Shown here: positions 1-7,775 of the stretch, one piece after another
Layout: the number at the start of each line of letters is the position of its first letter
Position numbering within the stretch: position 1 is the stretch's first letter
Assembly: GCA_963509715.1 (NCBI GenBank)
Contig: CAUPCB010000010.1
Location: 1 to 43,961 of the forward strand
Reading direction: 5' to 3'
Origin: JABCPE02 sp963509715
GTDB lineage: Bacteria > Bacteroidota > Bacteroidia > Flavobacteriales > Weeksellaceae
DNA length: 43,961 nucleotides
Position numbers and translations under genes: made by a program
Notes under the pieces: model-generated
Told to the model about the DNA's origin: nothing
The model's input: the letters and a program-made list of their open reading frames with translations, nothing else
Database searches by the model: none

Positions 1-214
1 GGGAACGCAGTCCGTAATCGGGACCCACACAGCCATTGGCGATTTGGGTAATGAAGATGCGGTAATCCGCAGGGAAAGTGATATGATTTTCTTTCTCTAT
101 TTGGGCTACTTTTTCTTCTTTCAGCACAGGATTTATATACACTTCTCTGTGTTTTTTTAGCTGAGGAAATTCCAAAAGTATCTGCAATTTCTTTTTGATT
201 TCTTCTATCTGCAT
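1..214 (-). CDS. SMI1/KNR4 (SUKH) family protein, C-terminal part cut off by the window edge
   Basis: The ATG lies at 214-212 on the minus strand and the frame stays open to base 1, so only the first 71 residues are seen. After a charged N-terminal helix (MQIEEIKKKLQILLEF) comes the typical SUKH core, with FPADYRIFITQIANG at about residues 47-61 followed by CVGPDYGL; compare the family pattern L-P-x-D-Y-x-x-F-L-x-x-x-N-G. SUKH proteins are often immunity proteins of polymorphic toxin systems, though many have other or unknown roles. The Imm17-like gene nearby on the same strand favours an immunity role, but that is inference. No toxin gene is visible in the window. The family call is fairly firm; the function is not. 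Confidence 0.72.
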   Translation of the reverse strand, partial: MQIEEIKKKLQILLEFPQLKKHREVYINPVLKEEKVAQIEKENHITFPADYRIFITQIANGCVGPDYGLRS

Positions 215-482
215 AAGAAATTTTAGGTTATCTATAATATACCGACTTATTATTCAATACTTCTCTTACATCCATTGAATTTTACTTATGTAATACTTAC
301 AATCCATTGATTTAAATATTTTTTTCTTGAATAGTGGCATTTTTTGAAAAATCATTCTTAGGTTTAAAGATATTTATTTTTTTCAGAACTATATTAAATA
401 CTTTAAACTTTGCCTTTCTAAATCTACAAAATTATAAAAAACTACTACACTCAATTTAAAAGCATATATTTAATTCTTTTTA
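215..482. other. AT-rich intergenic stretch with an imperfect direct repeat
   Basis: These 268 bases hold no convincing gene. An imperfect direct repeat is visible: AATACTT followed by ACATCCATTGAATTTTA at 256-284, then AATACTTACAATCCATTGAT at 292-311. The stretch must carry the leader of the SUKH gene, which reads leftwards, and the end of the glycosylase-like gene. No clear hairpin terminator or TAnnTTTG promoter box was found on the minus strand. Confidence 0.4.
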
Positions 483-1226
483 CTACTTATATTTTTCAAT
501 AATTGACTTAATTACTTCTATATGACCTTGTTCTGGTTTTCCTTGCGGATGCTCTGTTCGCAAAAAACAGACTCCTTTTATAAGATATATATCTATAGTA
601 TAACCATTTTCCCATTCCACTTTATCAATAGGAGAACATGCTTTTTTATCATCAAGATAAGATAAAAAATCTTTTGCCCAACTATCTCCAGTAAGTAAAA
701 TAACAAACTTTGGAGAGAGTATTTCAATCTCACTTTTTAGTATCTTTTGGCAAGCTGAAAGCTGTACATCATATAAACTATTAGAAGGATTTCCACTACC
801 TGAAGGTGCTATTTTACATAAATTACTCCAAGCAATTCCATCAAACCACTCTCCTTCTGTATAATCTTGTGAAACCTTAGATATTAGTCTCCAAAAAGGA
901 GATTGTCGCCAATTATAATTATTATTAGTAGTGGATGTTGCTAACCAACTCATTTGATTAGATCTTGCAAATCCTAATGAATCTCCTTCTCCATCAAACA
1001 GAACATCTACACTTTTAGTAGCATCTGTACCATAACCATTTGTAGCCCTCCCTACAAAAAGCAAACCACTAAACTGAGTTGTGGGAAAATTCTTTCCCCA
1101 TTGTACACAGAAAGGACTTGTTATCGACTTATCTTCCTCTGACAATTGCCCAAGAAGTTCTGCATAAAGAGGCTTCAATGCCTTATACAACGATTGTTTC
1201 ATACTAATTTGTTCTTTCATTTCCAT
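483..1226 (-). CDS. Uncharacterised protein with uracil-DNA-glycosylase-superfamily-like motifs
   Basis: A 247-residue soluble protein without signal peptide or membrane segment. I do not recognise a named family with certainty. The layout resembles the uracil-DNA glycosylase fold: a buried strand ending in a glycine loop, GLLFVGRATNGYG (about residues 54-66, position of motif A); a central strand ILSPKFVILLTGDSW (about 169-183); and a late TEHPQGKPEQGH segment (about 224-235) where UDG proteins carry the HPSP-type motif B. PFWRLISKV and NLCKIAPSG lie between them, as in MUG/TDG-like proteins. No catalytic Asp or Asn is secure, so enzymatic activity is not claimed. The start at 1226 (MEMKEQ) has an equally good ATG two codons later. 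It sits between two immunity-like genes on the same strand and is AT-rich. Confidence 0.45.
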   Translation of the reverse strand: MEMKEQISMKQSLYKALKPLYAELLGQLSEEDKSITSPFCVQWGKNFPTTQFSGLLFVGRATNGYGTDATKSVDVLFDGEGDSLGFARSNQMSWLATSTTNNNYNWRQSPFWRLISKVSQDYTEGEWFDGIAWSNLCKIAPSGSGNPSNSLYDVQLSACQKILKSEIEILSPKFVILLTGDSWAKDFLSYLDDKKACSPIDKVEWENGYTIDIYLIKGVCFLRTEHPQGKPEQGHIEVIKSIIEKYK

Positions 1227-1270
1227 AAATCTATTATTTTAAATCTAAAAATCTATTTTACACATAATTT

Positions 1271-1552
1271 TCACTTCCATTCACTGTAAATTTGATACAT
1301 AAAATACAGCCCTATTCCCATAAAAAACAACCCGCCTAAAAATCCTATAAAACGAGCTGAATCCCTCCCCATATAGCGGCTTATCTGCCCCATAGTCCAG
1401 TTATTTTGATAATGTTCATCAGGTTCATACAGCCAGTCCCAGTCCTTTACTGCTCCCAAAACCAAACAAACCCCAAAGACAAAAGACATAAGCGAAAGCA
1501 CTCCCCCAAACACTAAAGGATTTTCTTTTATCCAATTTTTCAGCTCTTCCAT
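1271..1552 (-). CDS. Imm17-like two-helix membrane protein (putative immunity protein)
   Basis: Starting from the ATG at 1552-1550 (MEELKNWIKENP) the product has 93 residues. A TTG seven codons upstream would lie inside the dapD terminator, so the ATG is preferred. There are two hydrophobic helices: PLVFGGVLSLMSFVFGVCLV, and GFLGGLFFMGIGLYFMY near the C terminus. Between them is a soluble loop with DWDWLYEPDE and the segment RYMGRDSARFIG. The spacing and the G-R-x-x-A-R-x-x-G motif just before the second helix resemble Imm17, a small membrane immunity family of polymorphic toxin systems. That assignment is from family memory and is moderate. Together with the SUKH gene it suggests an orphan immunity patch. 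Confidence 0.55.
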   Translation of the reverse strand: MEELKNWIKENPLVFGGVLSLMSFVFGVCLVLGAVKDWDWLYEPDEHYQNNWTMGQISRYMGRDSARFIGFLGGLFFMGIGLYFMYQIYSEWK

Positions 1553-1571
1553 AGTTTTCCCTATTTTTAAC

Positions 1572-1598
1572 AAAAAAGCGCCCTAATTAGAGCGCTTT
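1572..1598 (-). terminator. Rho-independent terminator after dapD
   Basis: AAAGCGC (1575-1581) pairs with GCGCTTT (1592-1598), and an inner CTAA/TTAG extends the stem. Read on the minus strand it ends in a T-run (1577-1572). It closes the nlpC-dapD transcript. Confidence 0.75.
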
Positions 1599-1605
1599 AT
1601 ATATA

Positions 1606-2418
1606 TTATACAGAAACATTATTTTCTCTAAGAGCATCATTCAGAGAGGTTTTCTTATCCGTAGATTCCTTTCTCTTACCGATAATCAGAGCGCATGGCA
1701 CCTGATATTCCCCAGCTGGGAATTTCTTAGTGTAGCTCCCTGGTATCACTACCGAACGAGCTGGAACTCTGCCTTTTAGCTCCACAGGTTCATTTCCTGT
1801 CACATCTATAATTTTAGTAGATGCTGTAAGAACTACATTCGCTCCCAAAACCGCTTCTTTTTCCACACGAACTCCCTCTACTACTATACATCTAGACCCC
1901 ACAAAAACATCATCTTCTATAATCACAGGAGCAGCCTGTAACGGCTCTAAAACTCCACCAATACCTACTCCACCGCTTAGATGCACATTTTTACCAATCT
2001 GCGCACAGCTACCCACTGTAGCCCATGTATCCACCATAGTTCCGCTGTCTACATACGCTCCGATATTCACATAAGAAGGCATCAGAATAGCTCCAGAAGC
2101 GATAAAAGCGCCCTCTCTCGCCACTGCATGAGGAACCACACGAACTCCCTTCTCTGCATAGTTTTTCTTTAATGGAATTTTATCATGAAACTCAAAAGGT
2201 CCCACCTCTATCGTTTTCATCTGCTGGATAGGGAAATACATCACCACCGCTTTTTTCACCCATTCATTCACCTGCCATCCATCAGAAACAGGTTCTGCTA
2301 CTCTTATTTTCCCTAAATCCAATTCACGGATTACAGAGCGAACAGCCTCCTGATAATCAGCTTGTTTTAGTAATTCTCTATTTTCCCAAGCCTCTTCTAT
2401 TTTTTGTTGTAAACTCAT
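1606..2418 (-). CDS. dapD: 2,3,4,5-tetrahydropyridine-2,6-dicarboxylate N-succinyltransferase
   Basis: DapD transfers a succinyl group from succinyl-CoA to tetrahydrodipicolinate in the cytosolic lysine/diaminopimelate pathway, which supplies peptidoglycan cross-links. The 270-residue length is standard. The N-terminal helical domain (about 1-90) is followed by a left-handed beta-helix of hexapeptide repeats (about 95-210), with conserved stretches VRVVPHAVAREGAFI, ILMPSYVNIGAYVD, GTMVDTWATVGSCAQIG and HLSGGVGIGGVLEP, then EDDVFVGSRCIVVEG. The C terminus holds RVPARSVVIPG. The gene starts 44 bases after the NlpC/P60 gene on the same strand and probably shares its transcript. A terminator lies just downstream. 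The identification is secure. Confidence 0.97.
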   Translation of the reverse strand: MSLQQKIEEAWENRELLKQADYQEAVRSVIRELDLGKIRVAEPVSDGWQVNEWVKKAVVMYFPIQQMKTIEVGPFEFHDKIPLKKNYAEKGVRVVPHAVAREGAFIASGAILMPSYVNIGAYVDSGTMVDTWATVGSCAQIGKNVHLSGGVGIGGVLEPLQAAPVIIEDDVFVGSRCIVVEGVRVEKEAVLGANVVLTASTKIIDVTGNEPVELKGRVPARSVVIPGSYTKKFPAGEYQVPCALIIGKRKESTDKKTSLNDALRENNVSV

Positions 2419-2462
2419 TTTTTTATTACTAATTAAAATTTATAAATTCAAAAAATCACATT

Positions 2463-3026
2463 TTAAAGAACTCTTCTCGCGAAAAGAAACGCCTTATCCC
2501 AATAAGCCTCTTCCAATGAAGAAATAATCACACCTTTACTCGTAGATGCATGGATAAATTTAATTTCCCCATCATTGGTTATCGTATGAACTATCCCCAC
2601 ATGAGAAACCCTTTTCCCACCAGCCGTAGCAAAGAACAATAAATCACCATGTTTTACATTCTCTATATTGATTCCCACACCTTCTTTCGCTTGGTCAGCA
2701 GAGCGTCTGGTAAGTTTAATATCATTCTCTGCAAAAACCGTATTCACAAATCCAGAACAATCAAATCCAGAATAAGTCATCCCTCCCGCTCTATAAGGAG
2801 CCCCAAGATATTTTTCTGCATCAGAAAGGATGTTTGCTGCTTTTACATTAGGCCCCTCTTTTGAAGATTTTTTATTTTTTGGTTTTGAAGGTTTTTCATT
2901 ATTTGTATTATATGAATAAGAATTGTTATTAGAAATATTTTTATTTCCATAAACTCTAGCTGGCTGAGATGCTCCACATGACCACAAAGAAAATGTAACC
3001 ACAACTAATAATACGGTTTTTTTCAT
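2463..3026 (-). CDS. NlpC/P60 family lipoprotein (C40 cysteine peptidase)
   Basis: A 187-residue exported lipoprotein. The N terminus has a signal segment ending in the lipobox LWSC, with lipidated Cys17. A low-complexity Asn/Ser/Lys-rich linker (about 28-60) leads to the NlpC/P60 domain (about 64-187). The catalytic Cys90 is in FDCSGFV, the His142 is in VSHVGIV, and the third polar residue is His159 in FIHAST. Members cut peptide bonds in peptidoglycan stems, usually D-glutamyl-diaminopimelate. It lies upstream of dapD on the same strand, so a cell-wall enzyme and a diaminopimelate gene are probably co-transcribed from the promoter at 3050-3082. The exact substrate is not determined. Confidence 0.9.
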   Translation of the reverse strand: MKKTVLLVVVTFSLWSCGASQPARVYGNKNISNNNSYSYNTNNEKPSKPKNKKSSKEGPNVKAANILSDAEKYLGAPYRAGGMTYSGFDCSGFVNTVFAENDIKLTRRSADQAKEGVGINIENVKHGDLLFFATAGGKRVSHVGIVHTITNDGEIKFIHASTSKGVIISSLEEAYWDKAFLFARRVL

Positions 3027-3049
3027 CGAATAAAATTTTTGCTAAACGC

Positions 3050-3082
3050 CAAAGATAGTAAAAAATCAGGAAATTCACAAAA
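3050..3082 (-). promoter_or_regulatory. Bacteroidota-type promoter for the NlpC/P60-dapD unit
   Basis: On the minus strand a TTTTG element (plus 3082-3078) is followed after 20 bases by TATCTTTG (plus 3057-3050). This fits the TTTG / TAnnTTTG consensus. The leader to the ATG at 3026 would be short. Confidence 0.65.
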
Positions 3083-3181
3083 TAAAACAACACATTTTGC
3101 AGAAAAAATGTTTTTAGGTGTAACCTTTATGATAATCCCATCGTATATGTAATTAGTAAATTACAAAATACTATTTATCAA

Positions 3182-4048
3182 ATGAGACAACTAAAAATCA
3201 CCAAACAGGTAACCAACAGAGAAACCGCATCTTTGGACAAATACTTACAAGAAATCGGTAAAGTAGAGCTTATCACTGCTGATGAAGAGGTTATTTTAGC
3301 CCAAAAAATAAGGTCTGGAGACAAGGTTGCTTTAGAAAAACTAATCAAAGCCAACCTTCGTTTCGTGGTTTCTGTTTCTAAACAATATCAAAACCAAGGA
3401 CTTTCGCTTCCAGATTTAATAAACGAAGGAAATTTAGGTCTGATGAAAGCTGCTAAAAGATACGATGAAACCAGAGGATTTAAATTCATTTCGTATGCTG
3501 TATGGTGGATTAGACAATCTATTCTTCAAGCCTTGGCTGAGCAGTCTAGAATCGTAAGGCTTCCTTTAAATAAAATTGGTTCTATCAATAAAATCAACAA
3601 AGCCTATGCGGAACTTGAACAAATCAACGAAAGACCGCCTTCCCCAGAGGAACTAGCCGAAGTATTGGATATGAGTGAGGAGGACATCAAAGAATCCATG
3701 AAAAACTCCGGAAGACACCTATCCATGGATGCTCCGCTAGTAGAAGGAGAAGATTCTAACCTTTATGATGTATTGCGTTCTGGCGAGTCCCCAAGCCCAG
3801 ATAAAGAACTGATGCTGGAATCTCTACAAATAGAAATAGAAAGAGCACTACAAACTCTTACGCCGAGAGAAGCTGATTTAGTAAGGCTTTATTTTGGGTT
3901 AAATGGCAAGCACCCTATGACTTTGGAGGAAATAGGCGAAACCTTTGATTTAACGAGAGAAAGAGTTCGACAAATCAAAGAAAAAGCCATTAAAAGGCTG
4001 AAACACAACAGCAGAAGTAAAATTTTAAAATCCTATTTAGGGAAATAA
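3182..4048 (+). CDS. rpoD: Primary RNA polymerase sigma factor (RpoD/SigA, Bacteroidota short form)
   Basis: A sigma-70 family factor of 288 residues. It lacks the long N-terminal region 1.1 of the E. coli protein, as expected for the Bacteroidota primary sigma factor. Region 1.2 begins at SLDKYLQEIGKVELIT (about 17-32). Region 2 includes LRFVVSVSKQYQNQGL, PDLINEGNLGLMKA and the promoter-melting and -10 recognition segment FISYAVWWIRQSI. Region 3 includes RLPLNKIGSINKI. Region 4 ends in the helix-turn-helix MTLEEIGETFDLTRERVRQI (about 250-269). It is probably the factor that reads the TAnnTTTG promoters in this window. It stands alone, followed by a strong terminator, and faces away from the NlpC/P60 gene. 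Confidence 0.96.
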   Translation: MRQLKITKQVTNRETASLDKYLQEIGKVELITADEEVILAQKIRSGDKVALEKLIKANLRFVVSVSKQYQNQGLSLPDLINEGNLGLMKAAKRYDETRGFKFISYAVWWIRQSILQALAEQSRIVRLPLNKIGSINKINKAYAELEQINERPPSPEELAEVLDMSEEDIKESMKNSGRHLSMDAPLVEGEDSNLYDVLRSGESPSPDKELMLESLQIEIERALQTLTPREADLVRLYFGLNGKHPMTLEEIGETFDLTRERVRQIKEKAIKRLKHNSRSKILKSYLGK

Positions 4049-4051
4049 TAG

Positions 4052-4085
4052 AAAAAGCAGTGAAAATTTCACTGCTTTTTTATTT
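4052..4085 (+). terminator. Rho-independent terminator after rpoD
   Basis: AAAAGCAGTG AAAATTT CACTGCTTTT forms a near-perfect hairpin, followed by a T-rich tail. It isolates rpoD from the next operon. Confidence 0.9.
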
Positions 4086-4163
4086 TTAATAAATTGATTT
4101 AAAATGAATTACATAAAATTTCATTTTTTTTAAAAATAATTTTTCTTAGCATATGATTTATAT

Positions 4164-4171
4164 TATATTTG
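4164..4171 (+). promoter_or_regulatory. -7 promoter element TATATTTG
   Basis: TATATTTG followed by C lies 42 bases before the ATG at 4214. No clear -33 TTTG is present, only a TTTTCTTAG stretch. It would start the 4214-7733 three-gene unit. Confidence 0.55.
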
Positions 4172-4213
4172 CATCTTAAATTTTAAATAAAAAACAGAAG
4201 AACAAAAGAATTT

Positions 4214-4804
4214 ATGATTTACAAAGTACGAGTTATTTTAGATGCAAAGGAGCAGATTTTTAGGGACATTGAGATTAGAGAAAAACAAACTCTTTGGAAT
4301 CTGCATTTAGGAATTAAGAGCGCTTTCAGCCTTCAGGGTGAGGAGCTTTCTTCTTTTTACTATTCTGATGACAGCTGGTCTGAGGGGGCAGCAGTTCCTT
4401 TAGAAGATATGTCTGATGATGGAGATGGAGACACGATGTCTGATGTGTACATGAGTGAGGCATTTCCAGAAATTGGAAGTAAAATGCATTTTAAATACGG
4501 GCTTTTAGACCTTTGGGAATTTTTTTGTGAACTTTTGGAAATTACAGATGAGAAAAACTCTGTGAATTATCCTATTACAGTATTCCGTTTTGGGAATGTT
4601 CCTCTGAAAGCTCCAAGTAAAAACGGTAGCTCTGCCGCTACGAAAAAACAACAACCATCAAATATCATGATGGATGATTTTGATTTATTGGAAGAAGAGG
4701 ATTTCAGTTCAGAATTTGAAGACGGCTATGATGAAGAGGATGATTTCTCTAATGACTACTATGATGAGGATGTAGATTTAGATGAAGATGAGGACTACAA
4801 ATAG
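4214..4804 (+). CDS. Plasmid pRiA4b ORF-3-like family protein with acidic tail
   Basis: A 196-residue cytosolic protein. Its N-terminal part (MIYKVRVILDAKEQIFRDIE, then LWNLHLGIKSAFSL) and the core SKMHFKYGLLDLWEFFCELLEI (about 89-110) match the pRiA4b ORF-3-like / IS1096 TnpR passenger fold, where a Y-x-Y-D-F-G-D-x-W motif is usual. Here the motif is degenerate (FKYGLLDLWEF). From about residue 150 the chain becomes almost purely acidic (EEEDF, DEEDD, DLDEDED), suggesting a disordered tail. The molecular function of the family is unknown. No transposon sequence is nearby, so this looks like a resident chromosomal gene. It begins a plus-strand unit and is 17 bases from the next gene. Confidence 0.72.
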   Translation: MIYKVRVILDAKEQIFRDIEIREKQTLWNLHLGIKSAFSLQGEELSSFYYSDDSWSEGAAVPLEDMSDDGDGDTMSDVYMSEAFPEIGSKMHFKYGLLDLWEFFCELLEITDEKNSVNYPITVFRFGNVPLKAPSKNGSSAATKKQQPSNIMMDDFDLLEEEDFSSEFEDGYDEEDDFSNDYYDEDVDLDEDEDYK

Positions 4805-4821
4805 TTAAAAACCAGCATATT

Positions 4822-6309
4822 ATGAAAAAATATTTTTTGCTCATTTTATTCACTGTCTTTGCTATATCTTGCTCCAAAAAAGATTTAGTTTTTACAGGAA
4901 AAATCAATAATCCTGCACCACTGAGCAGAATGGAACTTATAGATGTTTCGTCCGTTGCCACGCTTCCTATTGCGAATATTGGCATAGATGAAAAAGGAAA
5001 TTTTTCTGATACTATCAGTGTAAAAAAAGACGGAATCTATGCTTTGGTATACCAAGGAAAAGTAAATTTCTTATATCTAAAAAATGGTGAAAACCTCAAT
5101 CTGGAAGGCAATGGCTCTACATTTCCTGAAGACCTGAAAATCAGCGGAAAAGGACAAGCTAATAATGAATTCTTGATTGAAAGTCAAAAATTCATCACTT
5201 CATACTTTTCTAAATTAAACCAAGCTGTTTTAGCAAAAAACGAAAATGATTTCATCAAAGAAATAGAAAAATACTCTGCTGATATCAATAAGAAATTAGA
5301 TGAAATTGCTAAATCTAAAAATGCTGATAAGGATGTCATAGAATGGAAAAAAAGTGACCTGATGGTAAATCTTCTGATGATAAGTTCTCAGTATGAAATG
5401 ATGCACGGACAGATGACCCAAAATCCTAATTTCAAAGTATCTGAAAAATTCAAAGAAAGTCAGAAAAAATTTGAAAAAGAATCTTTAATCAAAGTATTTC
5501 CTGCTTATAGACAGTATCTTTTAGGAAAACTGGAGCCTGATTTTAGAAAATTTGCTACTCCTTATCTTAACGATACTAAAACTACACAAACAGAAGTTTT
5601 CTTGAAATTTTTAGAAACTAGAAAGGAATTTTCACAAGAGCAAAAAGACTACCTGGCTGCATATATCGCTACTCAATTTGATCTTCATCCTCAAAATGAT
5701 AAAATTGAGCAAGTTCTAAAGGCACTCACTGAAAAGGTAAAATCAGAAAACATTAAAAAAGACTTAGAAAGAGTTTACACTGCGATTATAGGACCAAAAG
5801 TAGGTTCTGCATTACCAGAAGTAAATTTCATAAAACAAGATGGTAAAGCTTATAAAATAAGCGAACTTAAAGGAAAACCTACTTTGCTTATCTTCTACAG
5901 CTCTTTTGCTCCAAATATTGTACAGTCTGCTGCTGCATTAAAAGAGATTACGGAGTTTTATAAATCAAAACTAAATGTAGCTTATATCAATATGGATGAT
6001 GATGCTAAGCAGTTCCAAAAAACCTCTAAATCATTATTCAGTGGCTTTACAGGAGTTAATCTGTACGCAAAAGGAGGGCTAAAATCTGAAGCAGCACAAC
6101 AACTTTATATCTATGGGTTTAAGCTTCCTAGTTTTATGATTTTAGATAAAGATGGAAAAGTAGGAAGTAAGACTATTCTTGGGCTTTCTAATATCCAGCT
6201 TACAGAGCTTATTGACATTCTAAATAAACAAACAGGCATGTCCGCTCCTGTTCCTGAGGCTTCTGAAACAGAAGAAGAACATAACGAACACGATGGACAC
6301 GGACACTAA
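4822..6309 (+). CDS. DUF4369 / thioredoxin-fold (TlpA-like) lipoprotein lacking the CxxC
   Basis: A 495-residue periplasm-facing lipoprotein. The signal peptide ends at AISC with lipidated Cys17. Residues about 20-125 form a DUF4369 domain (FTGKINNPAPLSRMELI). A lysine-rich helical region (about 130-330) follows, then an AhpC/TSA-TlpA-like thioredoxin domain (about 335-475) beginning VGSALPEVNFIKQDGKAYKI. The usual W-C-x-x-C active site after the first strand is replaced by FYSSFAPNIV (about 357-366), and the domain contains no cysteine at all, so thiol-disulfide exchange is not expected. The extreme C terminus is acidic and His-rich (EEEHNEHDGHGH), a possible metal-binding tail. It lies in an operon-like run 17 bases from each neighbour. 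Confidence 0.82.
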   Translation: MKKYFLLILFTVFAISCSKKDLVFTGKINNPAPLSRMELIDVSSVATLPIANIGIDEKGNFSDTISVKKDGIYALVYQGKVNFLYLKNGENLNLEGNGSTFPEDLKISGKGQANNEFLIESQKFITSYFSKLNQAVLAKNENDFIKEIEKYSADINKKLDEIAKSKNADKDVIEWKKSDLMVNLLMISSQYEMMHGQMTQNPNFKVSEKFKESQKKFEKESLIKVFPAYRQYLLGKLEPDFRKFATPYLNDTKTTQTEVFLKFLETRKEFSQEQKDYLAAYIATQFDLHPQNDKIEQVLKALTEKVKSENIKKDLERVYTAIIGPKVGSALPEVNFIKQDGKAYKISELKGKPTLLIFYSSFAPNIVQSAAALKEITEFYKSKLNVAYINMDDDAKQFQKTSKSLFSGFTGVNLYAKGGLKSEAAQQLYIYGFKLPSFMILDKDGKVGSKTILGLSNIQLTELIDILNKQTGMSAPVPEASETEEEHNEHDGHGH

Positions 6310-6326
6310 TTTTAAAAAGATTTATT

Positions 6327-7733
6327 TTGAAAAAGAATAAAAATCTAATTTTAGAAAACATAAAACTCCTTTCCGCTGGTGCGAAAGGAGTTTCTGTTGG
6401 AAAAACTGAAGATGGCAAAACTGTGCTTGTCTCAGGAGCAATCCCTGGGGACACCGTGAATGCTCGTGTAAAAAAGGCTAAAAGCAAATATTACGAAGCA
6501 GAAATGGTAGAAATTTTAGAGCCATCTCCGTTTCGGGTAGAGCCAGAATGCATCCATTTCGGTGTGTGCGGAGGATGTAAGTGGCAGAATATGAGCTACG
6601 AAAAGCAGCTGGAATTCAAACAAAATGAGGTTCTTAACAATATTAAAAGAATAGGCGGCATAGAAGATTTTGAGTGCATCCCTATTCTCGGTGGCGAGGA
6701 ACACTATTTCTACCGAAATAAAATGGAATTTTCGTTTTCCAATGCTCGCTGGCTGACTTCGGAAGAGATAAAATCCGACACAGAAATAGACAACAAAAAT
6801 GCTCTGGGCTTCCATATCCCTGGGCAGTGGAGCAAGATTTTAGACCTAAAAGAATGCTACCTGCAAGAAGCACCATCCAACGAAATCCGTCTGGCAATCA
6901 GAGATTATGCAATAAAAAACAACCTTGATTTTTTTGATTTAAGGAATCAAGAGGGCTTTCTGCGAACACTTATGCTTCGCCAAAATTCCAAAGGAGAATG
7001 GATGATTCTCATTCAGTTTTTCCGAGAAGAAAAGGAAAACAGAGAAAATTTATTAAACTTTATTTTAGATAAATTCCCTCAAATCAATACTTTACTCTAC
7101 GCTATCAACTCCAAAGGAAACGACAGCGTGTATGATTTGGATATCCAGACTTACTTTGGTGAAGGATTTATCTTTGAAGAAATGGATGGGCTAAAATTTA
7201 AAATTGGTCCTAAATCTTTCTTTCAAACCAATTATAAACAAGCTCTAAATCTTTACAGAAAAACTCTGGAATTCGCTCATATTCAGGAAAATCATGTAGT
7301 GTATGACCTTTACACAGGGACAGGGACAATAGCCCAATATATGGCAAGACACGCCAAAAAAGTGATTGGAATAGAAGCTGTTCAAGAAGCGATAGATGCC
7401 GCAATAGAAAACGCTGAGCTTAACGGACTGAATAACTGCACTTTCTACTGCGGAGATATGAAAGAAGTCTTCACAGAAGAGTTTTTGGCACAGCATCCGA
7501 AAGCAGATGTCCTAATTACCGACCCTCCACGAGATGGCATGCACCCAAAAGTAATAGAGCAGATTCTAAAACTTTCACCAGAAAGAATCGTCTATGTAAG
7601 CTGTAATTCAGCTACACAAGCGAGAGATTTAGCCCTAATAAAGGAGCACTACGATGTAGTAAAAATCCTTCCTGTGGATATGTTCCCACAGACACACCAT
7701 GTGGAAAACATTGCTCTTTTAATAAAGAAATAA
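6327..7733 (+). CDS. rlmD: 23S rRNA (uracil-1939-C5)-methyltransferase RlmD/RumA family
   Basis: A SAM-dependent RNA m5U methyltransferase of 468 residues. The start is a TTG at 6327: no ATG occurs before the TRAM domain, which opens immediately (ILENIKLLSAGAKGVSVGKT). The TRAM domain spans about 8-65. An iron-sulfur Cys set follows: PECIHFGVCGGCKW near residues 73-85, with a fourth Cys in LKECYLQ (about 176). The Rossmann motif VYDLYTGTGTIAQYM is at about 324-338, DPPRDGMHP at about 399-407, and the catalytic Cys in YVSCNSATQARD near 425. Bacteroidota often label this gene rumA or rlmD; which uridine is modified cannot be read from sequence. It is the last gene of the unit and ends at a bidirectional terminator. 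Confidence 0.93.
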   Translation: MKKNKNLILENIKLLSAGAKGVSVGKTEDGKTVLVSGAIPGDTVNARVKKAKSKYYEAEMVEILEPSPFRVEPECIHFGVCGGCKWQNMSYEKQLEFKQNEVLNNIKRIGGIEDFECIPILGGEEHYFYRNKMEFSFSNARWLTSEEIKSDTEIDNKNALGFHIPGQWSKILDLKECYLQEAPSNEIRLAIRDYAIKNNLDFFDLRNQEGFLRTLMLRQNSKGEWMILIQFFREEKENRENLLNFILDKFPQINTLLYAINSKGNDSVYDLDIQTYFGEGFIFEEMDGLKFKIGPKSFFQTNYKQALNLYRKTLEFAHIQENHVVYDLYTGTGTIAQYMARHAKKVIGIEAVQEAIDAAIENAELNGLNNCTFYCGDMKEVFTEEFLAQHPKADVLITDPPRDGMHPKVIEQILKLSPERIVYVSCNSATQARDLALIKEHYDVVKILPVDMFPQTHHVENIALLIKK

Positions 7734-7743
7734 TTTTTTCATA

Positions 7744-7775
7744 AAAATGCAGCCCTAAAAGAGCTGCATTTTTTT
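7744..7775. terminator. Bidirectional terminator between rlmD and the DUF1015 gene
   Basis: AATGCAGC and GCTGCATT pair around CCTAAAAGA, with A-run before and T-run after. It serves both convergent genes and overlaps the DUF1015 stop. Confidence 0.85.

Noticed and set aside
4214..4804. Mobile element, because pRiA4b ORF-3/IS1096 TnpR-like proteins occur in transposons
   Set aside because: No transposase, inverted repeats or target duplication are seen; the gene is embedded in a chromosomal operon.
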